Part shown: positions 1 to 9,700 of the stretch, in pieces | Layout: each line of letters starts with the position of its first letter | Numbering within the stretch: the stretch's first letter is position 1 | Assembly (NCBI RefSeq): GCF_019890635.1 | Contig: NZ_JAIOAB010000056.1 | Location: 1 to 48,867, forward strand | Reading direction: 5' to 3' | From: Streptomyces sennicomposti | GTDB lineage: Bacteria > Actinomycetota > Actinomycetes > Streptomycetales > Streptomycetaceae | Length of the DNA stretch: 48,867 nucleotides | Made by a program: the position numbers and the translations under genes | The notes under the pieces: model-generated | Seen by the model: the letters and a program-made list of their open reading frames with translations, nothing else | Told to the model about the DNA's origin: nothing | Database searches by the model: none

Positions 1-135
1 GCGGCCCGCGTACGGCCCCGCCCGGACGCCGCCCCGGCCCGCCGCCACGCGAGCCGGCGCTGCCACCGCCGGGAGCACGCTCCCGGCAACCGCGCAGGTC
101 CCCGGCCGGGCGTCGCGGCGCCGGGGACTCTCCGC

Positions 136-258
136 CACGGCACGGCACGGCACGGCACGGCACGACCTCGACCCGCCACGGCACGACCTCGACCCGCCAC
201 GGCACGGCCCCGACCCGCCACGACACGACCTCGACCCGCCACGGCCCCGACCCGGCAC
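136..258. repeat. CGGCA run followed by four 21-bp tandem repeats
   Basis: Five CGGCA-type units (136-160) run into four tandem 21-bp units at 161-181, 182-202, 203-223 and 224-244, then a partial unit. Three full units are identical and the third differs at a few bases. I see no credible gene in 1-448; open frames there are GC-skew artefacts. The repeats lie beyond the 3' end of the ABC-transporter operon, so they may mark an unstable intergenic region. Confidence 0.8.
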
Positions 259-344
259 GGCGCGGGGCCAGGCCCGCCACCGTGCCAGTCCCGCCCGGCA
301 CCGCCCAGGCGCTGATCCGGTGGCCCAGGCGTTGCCCCCGCCCT

Positions 345-415
345 CCGTCACCGCGAAGGCGACCCTGCCTCCGTCACCGCGAAGGCGACCCCGCCCCCGT
401 CACCGCGAAGCCGCC
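345..415. repeat. Three 26-bp direct repeats
   Basis: The unit starts CCGTCACCGCGAAGGCGACC and recurs at 345-370, 371-396 and, shortened, 397-415. It lies just downstream of the last ABC ATPase gene on the minus strand. I see no coding role. It could affect 3' end formation, but no hairpin of terminator quality is obvious. Confidence 0.75.
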
Positions 416-448
416 CCCCCCGGTCGTCCAAGAGACGCCCCAGCCTCC

Positions 449-1483
449 TCACGGCGCAGGCGTCGCCGCCTCCGTGCCCGCCACCGCGTGCGCCCAGTGG
501 CAGGCCACCTGCGCCGTGCCGTCGCCCGACAGGACCCCCGGGTCCTGGGTCCGGCACGCGGTGGCGACCCCCGCCCGCTCCGCCTCGCCGCTCGCCAGGA
601 TCTGGCAGCGGGCGTGGAAGCGGCAGCCGCCGGGGATGCGCGAGGGGTCCGGTGGTTCGCCGGTGAGGACCACCGGGGCGCCCGGGGCCTCGGGCAGCAC
701 CGACAGCAGGGCCCGCGTGTAGGGGTGCCGGGGAGCCGTCAGCACCTGCTCCACCTCGCCCGTCTCCACGATCCGCCCCAGATACATCACCGCCACCCGG
801 TCGGCGATGTTCCAGGCCAGCCCCAGATCGTGCGTCACCACCAGCGCCGACAGCCCGAGTTCGGTGCGCAGCCGCAGCAGCAGCGCCAGGATCTCGCCGC
901 GCACCGAGGCGTCCAGGGAGGCCACCGGCTCGTCGGCGACGAGCAGTTCGGGTTCCAGGACCAGCGCGCCCGCGATCACCACCCGCTGCCGCTGCCCGCC
1001 GGACAGCTCGTGCGGGTAGCGCAGGAAGAACCGTTCCGGCGGGCGCAGCCCGGCCCGCGCCAGCGCCCCGGCGACCGCCGCCCGCTCGTCGCCGCCGTGG
1101 CCGTGGATGCGCAGCCCCTCCGCGACGGCGTCGTACACCGTGTGCCGGGGGTTCAGCGAGCCGCTCGGGTCCTGGAGGACCAGCTGCACCCGCTTGCGGT
1201 ACGCCTTCAGCGCCCGCGCGGAGGTGGCGAGCGGCGTGCCGTCGAACAGGACCCGGCCCGCGGTCGGCGGGACCAGGCCGAGCAGCGAGCGGGCCAGCGT
1301 CGTCTTGCCGCAGCCCGACTCCCCGACCAGCGCCACGATCTCGCCCGGCCGGATGTCGAGGTCCACGCCGTCCACGGCCCGGGCGGGCGGCGCGCCGTTG
1401 CGCCCGGGGAAGGCGATGCGCAGGTCCGCCACGCTCAGCAGCGCCGGCGTGCCCGTCGTGGTGCTCGTCGTCGCGCTCGTCAT
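449..1483 (-). CDS. Peptide-type ABC transporter ATP-binding protein (OppF-like)
   Basis: This 344-aa protein is the second ATPase of an oligopeptide/dipeptide (PepT-family) importer and powers uptake at the inner face of the membrane. Visible motifs are a Walker A GESGCGKT near residue 54, the signature ELSGGQRQR near 160, and a Walker B ending LLVADEP followed by the D-loop ASLD. The C-terminal Cys-containing GCRFHARC segment is typical of the oligopeptide-transporter C-terminal region. The chosen ATG overlaps the stop of the preceding ATPase gene by four bases (ATGA), with GAGGAG upstream, so translation is probably coupled. It is the last gene of the operon. The substrate (peptide, sugar or nickel) cannot be read from the ATPase. 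Confidence 0.93.
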   Translation of the reverse strand: MTSATTSTTTGTPALLSVADLRIAFPGRNGAPPARAVDGVDLDIRPGEIVALVGESGCGKTTLARSLLGLVPPTAGRVLFDGTPLATSARALKAYRKRVQLVLQDPSGSLNPRHTVYDAVAEGLRIHGHGGDERAAVAGALARAGLRPPERFFLRYPHELSGGQRQRVVIAGALVLEPELLVADEPVASLDASVRGEILALLLRLRTELGLSALVVTHDLGLAWNIADRVAVMYLGRIVETGEVEQVLTAPRHPYTRALLSVLPEAPGAPVVLTGEPPDPSRIPGGCRFHARCQILASGEAERAGVATACRTQDPGVLSGDGTAQVACHWAHAVAGTEAATPAP

Positions 1484-2481
1484 ACGGTGCCGCTCCTCAC
1501 TTCCGCCTCCTGCCCGGCCGCCGGCGGCGCGCCCTCGCCCACGTGCACGCACGCCGCCCGCCGGTCCGGGCCCGCCGCCCGCAGCACCTGGTCCTCGGTG
1601 GCGCACCGCTCCAGCGCGGCCGGGCAGCGCGGATGGAAGGCGCACCCGGACGGCACCGCCGCCGGGTCCGGCGGATCGCCGGGCAGCCCGCGCGGCGCGA
1701 ACCGGGACGCCGGGTCGCCGATGCGCGGGAACGCCTCCGACAGGGCCCGGCCGTAGGGGTGGCGGGCGTCGTCGTAGACCTGCCGGGCCGGGCCCTCCTC
1801 GACCACGCGGCCCGCGTACATCACCGCGAGCCGGTCGCAGGTGTCGGCGAGGACCGCCAGATCGTGGCTGATCATGATGAGGCCCACGTCCTGTTCGCTG
1901 ACCAGTTCCTCGATCAGGCGCAGGATCTGGGCCTGGATCATCACGTCCAGCGCGGTGGTCGGCTCGTCCGCGATGATCAGCCGCGGGTCGCAGGCCAGCG
2001 CCATCGCGATCATCACGCGCTGCCGCTGCCCGCCGGACAGCTCGTGCGGGTACGCGCTCGCCCGCGCCGCCGGCAGACCCACCTGCTCCAGCAGCTCCCC
2101 GGCCCGCTTGCGGGCGCCCGCCGCGGTCGCCTTCCGGTGCAGCAGGATCGGTTCGGCGATCTGGTCGCCGACGCGGTGCACGGCGTTCAGGGAGTGCATC
2201 GCGCCCTGGAACACGATGGACGCGCCCGCCCACCGCACCGCCCGCACCCGCCCCCACTTCATCGTCAGCACGTCCTCGCCGTCCAGCAGGATCTCCCCGC
2301 CGACCCGCGTCCCGGCAGGCAGCAGCCGCAGCAGCGCCAGCGCCAGCGTGGACTTGCCGCAGCCGGACTCCCCGGCGATGCCGAGCTTCTCGCCCGCCGC
2401 CAGCGCGAGATCGACCCCGCGCACGGCGGCGGCCCCGCCCGGATACGTCACTTCCAGGTCCCGTACGTCGAGCAGACTCAA
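1480..2481 (-). CDS. Peptide-type ABC transporter ATP-binding protein (OppD-like)
   Basis: This 333-aa ATPase pairs with the downstream OppF-like protein. It carries Walker A GESGCGKS near residue 37, the signature HELSGGQRQRV, Walker B LIIADEPTTALD, an H-loop MISHDLAVL and a C-terminal FHPRC segment. No ATG or GTG sits at the correct place. The start is a TTG whose last two bases, with the following A, make the TGA stop of the upstream permease (TTGA overlap). The frame could be extended upstream only through the permease gene. Coupled translation gives a simple reason for the weak start codon. Confidence 0.92.
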   Translation of the reverse strand: MSLLDVRDLEVTYPGGAAAVRGVDLALAAGEKLGIAGESGCGKSTLALALLRLLPAGTRVGGEILLDGEDVLTMKWGRVRAVRWAGASIVFQGAMHSLNAVHRVGDQIAEPILLHRKATAAGARKRAGELLEQVGLPAARASAYPHELSGGQRQRVMIAMALACDPRLIIADEPTTALDVMIQAQILRLIEELVSEQDVGLIMISHDLAVLADTCDRLAVMYAGRVVEEGPARQVYDDARHPYGRALSEAFPRIGDPASRFAPRGLPGDPPDPAAVPSGCAFHPRCPAALERCATEDQVLRAAGPDRRAACVHVGEGAPPAAGQEAEVRSGTV

Positions 2482-3431
2482 CGCGACACCCCCAGCCTGG
2501 GGTTGAGAACGGACTCGACCGCACGCCCGCACAGCGTGAACGCCAGCGCGACGACCGCGATCGCGATGCCCGGCGGCACCAGGTACCACCAGTCGCCGGA
2601 GCTGACCGCCCCCGCCTCCCGCGCGTCCTGCAGCAGCCCGCCCCAGGAGACGACCGTCGGGTCGCCGAGCCCGAGGAAGGCGAGCGTCGCCTCGGCGAGG
2701 ATCGCGGAGGAGATGATCAGCGTGGTCTGGGCGAGGATCAGCGGCATCACGTTCGGCAGCACATGCCGGGACATGATGTGCCAGTGCCCGCCGCCGAGCG
2801 CCCTGGCGCGCTCGATGTACGGCCGCGACTCCACCGCCAGCGTCTGCGCCCGCACCAGCCGCGCGGTCGTCGGCCAGGTGGTGACGCCGATGGCGAGGAC
2901 GACCGTGCCGAGCGACCGCGACAGCACGGTGGCCAGCGCGATGGCGAGCACCAGCGTCGGCATCACCAGGAACCAGTCGGTGACCCGCATCAGCACGGTG
3001 GCGTACCAGCCGCGGAAGTGGCCCGCGGTGATCCCGATGACCGCGCCGATCGCCACCGACAGCACCGCCGCCAGCAGCCCCACCAGCAGCGACACCCGCG
3101 ACCCCCAGACCACCAGCCCCAGCAGGTTGCGCCCGAACTGGTCGGTGCCGAGCGGGAAGTGGCCGCTGGGGCTCTGCAGGGGCTGCCCCGGCGCGTCCGT
3201 CACGCTCGCCACGTCCGACCCGACGGTCAGCGGCGCGGTCAGCGCGACCAGCGCGAACAGCACCAGCGCGGCCAGCCCGACGACACCGGCGCGGTGCCTG
3301 CGGTACTCCCGCCAGAAGCGGGCGGCGGAGGCCCGCCGGCGCTGCCACGCCAGGGCGCGCGGCCCCGGCGCCGCGACGGTCCCCGCGCTCTCGGCGGCCT
3401 CCGCGGCCTCGGCGGTCTCGGCACTCGTCAT
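2478..3431 (-). CDS. Peptide-type ABC transporter permease (OppC/DppC-like)
   Basis: This 317-aa inner-membrane permease has an Ala/Glu-rich N-terminal tail, a first membrane segment around residues 45-65, the OppC_N-type segment ending GTDQFGRNLLG, and about five more hydrophobic segments. The EAA-type loop (RARALGGGHWHIMSRHVLPN) contacts the ATPase. The ATG overlaps the stop of the preceding permease by four bases. It forms the channel with the OppB-like neighbour. Family assignment is firm; the substrate is unknown. Confidence 0.93.
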   Translation of the reverse strand: MTSAETAEAAEAAESAGTVAAPGPRALAWQRRRASAARFWREYRRHRAGVVGLAALVLFALVALTAPLTVGSDVASVTDAPGQPLQSPSGHFPLGTDQFGRNLLGLVVWGSRVSLLVGLLAAVLSVAIGAVIGITAGHFRGWYATVLMRVTDWFLVMPTLVLAIALATVLSRSLGTVVLAIGVTTWPTTARLVRAQTLAVESRPYIERARALGGGHWHIMSRHVLPNVMPLILAQTTLIISSAILAEATLAFLGLGDPTVVSWGGLLQDAREAGAVSSGDWWYLVPPGIAIAVVALAFTLCGRAVESVLNPRLGVSR

Positions 3432-4504
3432 CGGCCCACCCTCGGATCGAGCAGCGGATACAGCAGGTCGGCGAGGGTGTTCATCACGATCACCGCCGCG
3501 GCGAAGACGAAGAACAGCCCCTGCACCAGCGGCAGATCGGGCACGCTCAGCGCCTGGTAGAACAGTCCGCCGAGCCCCGGCCAGGAGAACACCGTCTCGA
3601 CCAGGATGACGCCCGCCACGGTCCGCCCGAGATTGACGAAGATCAGCGTCACGGTCGGCAGCATCGCGTTCGGCACGGCGTGCCGGCGCCGCACCAGATC
3701 GTCCCGCAGCCCCTTGGCCCGCGCGGTCGTCAGATAGTCGCCGCCCATCTCGTCCAGCAGCGCCGACCGGGTGACCAGCAGCGTCTGCCCGTACTCCACC
3801 GCGACCAGCGTCACCACCGGCAGCACCAGATGGTGGACGACGTCCACGACGTAGGCGAAGCCCTCCTTGCCGCCGCTCTCCATGCCGCCGGTCGGGAACA
3901 GGCCCGGGACCGGGCCCGCGCCCACCGACAGCACGATGATCAGCAGCAGCCCCAGCCAGAACGACGGGATGGAGTACAGCGTCAGCGCCAGACCGGTGTG
4001 GAGGCGGTCGCCGAGCCGCCCGTGCCGCCACGCGGAGCGGGTGCCCAGGAAGACGCCCAGCGCCGTGTAGAGGACGAAGGCCGTTCCGGTCAGCAGCAGC
4101 GTGTTCGGCAGCGCCTCGGCGATCTTGTCGGTGACCGGCACGTGGAACTGGTACGAGGTCCCCAAGTCCCCGGTGAGCGCCTTGCCGCAGTACTGCGTGA
4201 ACTGCCGCCACATCGGCAGGTCGAGGCCGAACTCCCGCCGGTAGGCGGCGATCTGCTCGGCGGAGACCGGACGGCCCCCGGTCATGAACTTCACCGGGTC
4301 GCCCGGGATCAGCCGGAACAGGAAGAAACTCGTGACGAGCACGGCCAGCAGCGAGACGGCCGCCCCGCCCAGCTTGCCGGCCACATAGCGGGCGTACGCG
4401 GCGCCGGACCGCGCCGGCCGGGCGCGCCCCGCCGCGCCCGGCCCGGAGCCGTCCGGGCCGGCGACGGCCGCGCCCAGGGCCGAGGGTGTCGCTTCAGCGG
4501 TCAT
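3428..4504 (-). CDS. Peptide-type ABC transporter permease (OppB/DppB-like)
   Basis: This 358-aa protein is the first permease of the importer. After a variable Ala/Pro-rich start of about 35 residues comes a membrane segment, then the family landmark FRLIPGDPV, the periplasm-facing LTGDLGTSYQF region and four to five further membrane segments. The EAA loop is around TTARAKGLRDDLVRRRHAVP, and the protein ends near LLYPLLDPRVG, as is usual for OppB/DppB. The ATG is 12 bases after the stop of the binding-protein gene. Length and topology are normal. Confidence 0.93.
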   Translation of the reverse strand: MTAEATPSALGAAVAGPDGSGPGAAGRARPARSGAAYARYVAGKLGGAAVSLLAVLVTSFFLFRLIPGDPVKFMTGGRPVSAEQIAAYRREFGLDLPMWRQFTQYCGKALTGDLGTSYQFHVPVTDKIAEALPNTLLLTGTAFVLYTALGVFLGTRSAWRHGRLGDRLHTGLALTLYSIPSFWLGLLLIIVLSVGAGPVPGLFPTGGMESGGKEGFAYVVDVVHHLVLPVVTLVAVEYGQTLLVTRSALLDEMGGDYLTTARAKGLRDDLVRRRHAVPNAMLPTVTLIFVNLGRTVAGVILVETVFSWPGLGGLFYQALSVPDLPLVQGLFFVFAAAVIVMNTLADLLYPLLDPRVGR

Positions 4505-4516
4505 CGGTACGCGTCC

Positions 4517-6400
4517 CTACTCGCGGTCTTCCGCGGTGGCCCGGCGGCGCACCGCGAAGAGCACCGCGAGCCCGCCGAGGACGACGACCCCGGCGACGAT
4601 CCCGATCACCACGCCGGTGGACGTGCCGCCGCCGGAGGACCCGTCGGAGTCGGCCGGCACCGCCGACCACCAGCTCCAGTAGCCGTCCTGGCCGTAGATG
4701 TTGCCCGCCGCGGACGGCATGGTGGTGATCGACTCGATCTGGTCCGTGCGGTAGGCCTCGACCGCGTTCGGATAGGCCATGACGTTCATGTACCCCAGGT
4801 CGTACAGCCGCGACTCCATCCGCTTGACGAGGTCCGCCCGTTTGGCGGGGTCGTACTCGGCGAGCTGCTGGGCGTAGAGCTGGTCGTAGGTCTTGTCGCA
4901 GATGAAGTTGTCGGTGGCCCCGGTGTCCTTCGGGGTCTGCGGGCGGGCGGCGCAGGTGTGGATGGAGAGCACGAAGTCGGGGTCCGGGTTGACCGACCAG
5001 CCGTCGAAGGCGAGGTCGTACTTGCCGGCCAGCCACGGGTCGGTCACGTTGTCCAGGCAGTCGAGGGTCACCCCGATGCCGAGTTCGCCCCACCACTCCT
5101 GGAGGTACTTGCCGACCGCCTTGTCGTTCGGGTCGGTGGCGTGGCACAGCACGCGGTAGTCGAGCGGCTTGCCGTCCTTGCCGACGCGCTTGCCGTCGGC
5201 GTTCTTCTTGTAGCCCGCCTGGTCGAGCAGCTGCCCGGCCTTCGCCGGGTCGTACGCCAGCTCCTGCCCGGCCGACGGCTGCCAGTAGTACGACGAGAAG
5301 CGCGGCGGGATGTAGCCCTGGCCCTCGACGGCGTGCCCCTGGAACACCTTGTCCACGATCGTCTTGCGGTCCACCGCCATGAACAGCGCGTGCCGCACCC
5401 GCTCGTCCAGCAGCGACGGGTCCCCGTCACCGAACTTCGTGCCGTCCTTCGCCTGCGCGCCCGGGTTGGTGGCCAGCGCGTAGAAGCGGCGGCCGGGCCC
5501 CTCGTTGACGTGGATGTCCTTCTCGCCCTTGAGGGAGGCCGCCTGGGCCGGGGTGAGCGAGGGCGAGCCGGCCACGAACGACACCTCGCCCTTGCGCAGC
5601 GCGGCGACGGCGGCGTCCTGGTCCTTGTAGTAGCGGAACACCAGTTCGTCGAACTTCGGCGCGCCCCGCCAGAAGTCCTTGTTGGCCTTCAGCTTGACGT
5701 AGCTGTCCGGCTTGTAGTCCGTGAGGACGAACGGCCCGTTCCCGACGATCGGGAAGCTCTTGTCGTTGTTGAACTTCGAGAAGTCCTGGACCTTCTCCCA
5801 GATGTGCTTGGGCACGATCGGCACGTCGAGCGCGGTCATCGTGGCCTGCGGCTTCTTCAGCCGGATCACCAGCTGGGTGGGGCTGGGCGCGGTGACCTTC
5901 GCGAAGTTGGTCACGAAGCTGCCGTTGGCGGTGGCGGCGCCCGGGTCCGTCATCATCTTGTTGAACGTCCAGGCCGCGTCCTCGGCGGTGGCCTGCTGCC
6001 CGTCCGACCACTTCGAGTTGGACCGGATCGTGTACGTCCAGGTCAGCTTGTCCGGCGACGACTCCCACTTGGTGGCCAGGCCCGGGACGGCGTGGGCGTC
6101 CTTGGGGTCGTAGTTCGTCAGGTACTCGTACATCAGCCGGCTGACGCTGGTGCTGAGGAGCCGTACGGCCAGGAACGGGCTGAGCGAGTCGACGCTCTGC
6201 GCGACGGCCACCGTCAGCACCTTGTCGCCGTGCCCGTCGCCGGCCGCGCCGGACTGCTGCGCGGCCGAGGCCGCCGGGGCCGCGAGGCCGGACGCGAGGA
6301 GAAGGGCGCCGGCGCCGGCCGCGGCGAGGAGCCTCGTCCTCCCGGGGCGGCGGCCGGTGCGTCCTCTGCGTCCTCTGCCGTGCTGATCTTGTGTGTTCAT
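4517..6400 (-). CDS. ABC transporter substrate-binding protein, family 5, with C-terminal membrane anchor
   Basis: This 627-aa extracellular solute-binding protein (SBP_bac_5 type) captures the substrate for the permeases encoded next to it. An Arg-rich start and a hydrophobic stretch ending AAPAASAA make a signal peptide of about 45 residues, with no lipobox Cys. The mature part begins near VLTVAVAQSVDSLSPF, and includes LTWTYTIRSNSKWSDGQ and NPDPDFVLSIHTC, typical of peptide/nickel binders. Unusually, the C-terminus carries a Ser/Gly linker, a transmembrane helix (about 595-615) and a basic tail. The protein is therefore tethered by its C-terminus rather than by a lipid. The ATG has GAGG about 10 bases upstream. 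It is the first gene of the operon. Confidence 0.93.
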   Translation of the reverse strand: MNTQDQHGRGRRGRTGRRPGRTRLLAAAGAGALLLASGLAAPAASAAQQSGAAGDGHGDKVLTVAVAQSVDSLSPFLAVRLLSTSVSRLMYEYLTNYDPKDAHAVPGLATKWESSPDKLTWTYTIRSNSKWSDGQQATAEDAAWTFNKMMTDPGAATANGSFVTNFAKVTAPSPTQLVIRLKKPQATMTALDVPIVPKHIWEKVQDFSKFNNDKSFPIVGNGPFVLTDYKPDSYVKLKANKDFWRGAPKFDELVFRYYKDQDAAVAALRKGEVSFVAGSPSLTPAQAASLKGEKDIHVNEGPGRRFYALATNPGAQAKDGTKFGDGDPSLLDERVRHALFMAVDRKTIVDKVFQGHAVEGQGYIPPRFSSYYWQPSAGQELAYDPAKAGQLLDQAGYKKNADGKRVGKDGKPLDYRVLCHATDPNDKAVGKYLQEWWGELGIGVTLDCLDNVTDPWLAGKYDLAFDGWSVNPDPDFVLSIHTCAARPQTPKDTGATDNFICDKTYDQLYAQQLAEYDPAKRADLVKRMESRLYDLGYMNVMAYPNAVEAYRTDQIESITTMPSAAGNIYGQDGYWSWWSAVPADSDGSSGGGTSTGVVIGIVAGVVVLGGLAVLFAVRRRATAEDRE

Positions 6401-6553
6401 GGCTCGGTGACCTCGCGTCGTCGCTCGCGGGGGCGGGTGCGCCCCGCGCGGGGCGGGTTTCGAACAGATGTGAACAGGCCGAAACGGAGTGGAAGGGTGT
6501 GAACGAGCTGGAAGGACCTTGATCGGATGGCGCGCCGGCGGGAATGAAGTGAG
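6401..6553 (-). promoter_or_regulatory. Probable 5' leader of the ABC importer operon
   Basis: About 150 nt separate the start codon from the nearest good promoter. The leader holds a perfect 14-bp palindrome GCCCCGCGCGGGGC (6441-6454), two direct copies of GTTCACA on the minus strand (6469-6475 and 6498-6504), and a GTTTCG/CGAAAC inverted pair (6457-6462, 6480-6485). These could be operator or attenuation elements. No regulator is identified. Confidence 0.4.
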
Positions 6554-6583
6554 TGTCTATCAGCGGCAGTCTGCGCGCGTCAA
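6554..6583 (-). promoter_or_regulatory. Candidate promoter of the ABC importer operon
   Basis: On the minus strand a TTGACG -35 (6583-6578) is followed after 18 bases by TAGACA (6559-6554), close to the Streptomyces housekeeping sigma consensus. The final base of the -10 is not T, so strength is uncertain. It is the best match between the dre-like site and the start codon. Confidence 0.45.
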
Positions 6584-6642
6584 CGGTTCGCCAAACCCCA
6601 TGTGGCCTGCGGAAACAACGAGTCGACCACGATGTTGCTCCC

Positions 6643-6658
6643 ATTGGTCGAGACCACT
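6643..6658. promoter_or_regulatory. dre-like operator (DasR-type GntR-family binding site)
   Basis: The site reads ATTGGTCGAGACCACT. The published DasR-responsive element as I remember it is ACTGGTCTAGACCACT, so 14 of 16 positions agree and the TGGTC-nn-GACCA arms are intact. It lies upstream of the candidate importer promoter and past the terminator of the ParA-like gene, so the importer is the only sensible target. A second, imperfect TCGACCA half-site lies at 6623-6629. The GlcNAc-responsive role is inference. Confidence 0.6.
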
Positions 6659-6719
6659 GACGCCCTCCTGGTGAGGGCGTGGCGGCGTGTTTGTGCCGAT
6701 CCCGCTCGCGAACACGCGA

Positions 6720-6750
6720 AGGCCCGCGCCGTCGGGGACGGCGCGGGCCT
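6720..6750 (-). terminator. Strong hairpin terminator after the ParA-like gene
   Basis: A perfect 14-bp stem, AGGCCCGCGCCGTC with its complement, encloses a 3-nt GGG loop, 50 bases past the stop of the ParA/EspI-like gene. A weaker 8-bp hairpin (ACGCCCTC/GAGGGCGT) follows at 6660-6680. No U-tract is needed in Streptomyces. It isolates the secretion locus from the importer operon. Confidence 0.85.
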
Positions 6751-6799
6751 GGAGAAGCGCTGGGTCAGGGTCGGGCAGCGGTGATGTGGTGCTTTCGGG

Positions 6800-9700
6800 T
6801 CACTGCTGCGGGGGCGGGGGCGGCGGAGTCTGGCCGCCCTGCGGGGGCTGAGGCTGCTGCGCCTCCGGGGGCTGGCCCTGCGGCTGTTGTGCCTCCGGGG
6901 GCCGGCCTTGCGGGGGCTGTGCCTGCGGCTGGCCCGGCTGGGGCGGCTGCTGCGGGTAGGGCTGGCCCGGCTGACCGGGGTAGCCGTAGCCGTACTGCTG
7001 CTGCCCCGGCTGCTGGTGGCCCGGCTGCTGCTGGCCCTGCTGCGGGGGGAGCGGCTGGGCCGGGAACTGGCCCGGGGCCGGCGGCTGAGCGGGATACGGC
7101 TGTCCGGGGTACGGCTGGCCCGGGGGCGCGGGCATCGGCTGCTGGCCGGAGGGGGCAGGGTAGGGCTGCTGGCCGGGTTGGCCGGGCTGTGCGGGCTGAC
7201 CCGGGTGGCCTGGCTGCTGCTGGGGCTGCTGGCCGGGGTAGCCGTAGCCGTACTGCTGGCCCGGCTGGGGCTGGGGCTGGGGCTGGGGCTGCGGCTGCGG
7301 CTGCGCCTGGGGCTGCGGCTGGGGGGCGAACTGGCCGGGGGCGGCGGGCTGGCCCGGAGCGGGGGGCTGACCGGGGTGCCCCGCCTGGCCGGGCTGGCTC
7401 TGCTGGCCGGGGGCGGGCGGCTGTCCGGGCCGACCCGGTTGCCCCGACTGTCCGGGGTAGGGGGACTGACCGGGCTGGCCCGGCGTGGGCTGGCCGGGCT
7501 GGGCCGGGTACGGCTGCTGGCCCGGGTACGCCGCCTGGCCCGGCTGACCCGGCTGGCCCGGGAAAGGCTGCTGCCCGGGGTACGGCTGGCCGGGCATCGG
7601 CGGGGCCGCGACCGGCGGCGGGTTGCCGTCCGAGGTCCACAGGCCGTGCGCCTGCTGATGCCGGACGAAGTCCTCGGCCACCAGCGCCGCCAGATTGAAG
7701 TACGCCTCGCGCACCTTCGGCCGCATCATGTCGAGGTTCACCTCGGCGCCCGCCGCCAGGTGCTCGTCGAACGGCACCACGACGACTCCGCGGCAGCGCG
7801 TCTCGAAGTGGGCGACGATGTCCTCCACCTTGATCATCTTGCCGGTCTCGCGCACCCCGGAGATCACGGTCAGGGACCGCGAGACGAGGTCGGCGTACCC
7901 GTGCGCGGACAGCCAGTCCAGCGTCGTACTGGCGCTGGACGCGCCGTCCACGGACGGGGTGGAGATGATGATGAGCTGGTCGGCGAGGTCCAGCACCCCG
8001 CGCATCGCGCTGTAGAGCAAGCCGGTGCCGGAGTCGGTGAGGATGATCGGGTACTGGTTGCCCAGCACGTCGATCGCCCGCCGGTAGTCCTCGTCGTTGA
8101 ACGTCGTGGACACGGCGGGGTCGACGTCGTTGGCGATGATCTCCAGACCGGAGGGCGCCTGCGAGGTGAACCGCCGGATGTCCATGTACGAGTTGAGGTA
8201 CGGGATCGCCTGAACCAGGTCGCGGATGGTCGCCCCGGTCTCCCGGCGCACCCGGCGGCCGAGCGTGCCGGCGTCCGGGTTGGCGTCGATGGCGAGGATC
8301 TTGTCCTGCCGCTCGGTGGCCAGCGTGGAGCCGAGCGCGGTGGTGGTCGTCGTCTTGCCGACGCCGCCCTTGAGGCTGATGACCGCGATCCGGTAGCAGG
8401 AGAGCACCGGGGTGCGGATCAGCTCCAGCTTGCGCTGCCGCTCGGCCTCCTCCTTCTTGGCGCCGATCCGGAAACGGGACCCGGCCGCGGCCGGACGGGT
8501 GCTGCGCGCCTTCTGCTTCTTGTTGTTGAGCAGCCGGTCCGAGGACAGCTCCACGGCCGCCGTGTAACCGAGCGGCGCGGCGCCGGGGTTGGTCGGCTGC
8601 CGCTGGTCGTGCTGGATCGGCTGCGGCCAGGCGGTGCCGGTCCGCGGATCGACGGGCTGCTGCGGGGCCTGCGGCGCCCAGCCCTGGGGCTGCGGGGCGC
8701 CGGGCTGACCGGGCTGGGGCTGGGCGGCACCGGGGTGCCCGGGCTGGGGCTGCCCCGGCTGGGGCGCGCCCTGCTGGGGGGCCTGCGGGGGCGTGGCCGG
8801 CTGGGCGGCGGACTGCTCGGGGGCTCCCGGCCGGGCCGTGACCGAGGGGTCGGCCGCCGTGTCGGGGCCCGGCCCTCCGTCCGGCCGAGGCTGCGACTGC
8901 CCGGGCTGTCCTTCCTGCGCGGCCTGGCCGGGCTGTCCGGGCTGTCCGGGGTGGCCCGGCTGGGCGGCCTGGGGCGCGGGCGGCTGCGGGAAGCCGTAAC
9001 CGCCGGGCTGCGCGGGCGGGTTGGGCGCACCGGGGGGCTGCGGGAAGCCGTAACCGCTCTGGGGGACGGGGCCGGGGGCGCCGGTCTGCGGGAAGCCGTA
9101 ACCGCCGGGCCGGGCAGGCGGGTTGGGCGCGCCCGGAGTCTGCGGGAAGCCGTAGCCGCCCTGCGCCGGGTTCGGTGGCGCGGGCTGTGCGGCGGGGGGC
9201 TGCGGGAAGCCGTGACCGGCGGGCGGCGCCGGGGGAATGGGCGCACCCTGCTGCGGTGCGCCTTGCTGCGGCGCACCCGGGCCACCCGGCGTACCCGGGC
9301 CACCCGGCGCACCCGGCGTGTTCCACGCGGTCGGTGCGGGCTGCGGGGCCTGCGGCTGGAAGGGCGGCTGCGGATAAGGCGGCTGTCCCTGCTGCCCCGG
9401 CTGAGCCTGCGGCTGGGGCTGCGCGGGCCACTGGTTCGCGGTGGCCGGAGCGGCGGGCTGGTAGGCGGGCGGAAGCGGCGGCACCGCGTCCTGCGGCGCC
9501 GGCGGCGGCCCCCACCCCTGCGGAGCCTCCGGTACGGCGCCCTCGGCGCCCGTCGCCGCGGGAACGGCGTCCTGCACGTCGTCCGCCCGGGCCGACGGAC
9601 CGGCACCGGCGGCGTCGTCACCGGTGGCGTCGTCACCGGCGTCGGAGTCCGCCCCGGGCACGGCGTCCTGTACCGCGTCGCGCACGTCGTCGCGGGACCC

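Noticed and set aside
136..415. Tandem repeats considered as a CRISPR array
   Set aside because: The units are directly adjacent with no unique spacers, and no cas genes are present.
320..1756. Long plus-strand open frame (478 codons) at the left end
   Set aside because: It is the antisense shadow of the ABC ATPase genes, with Arg/Pro/His-rich sequence and no ribosome site.
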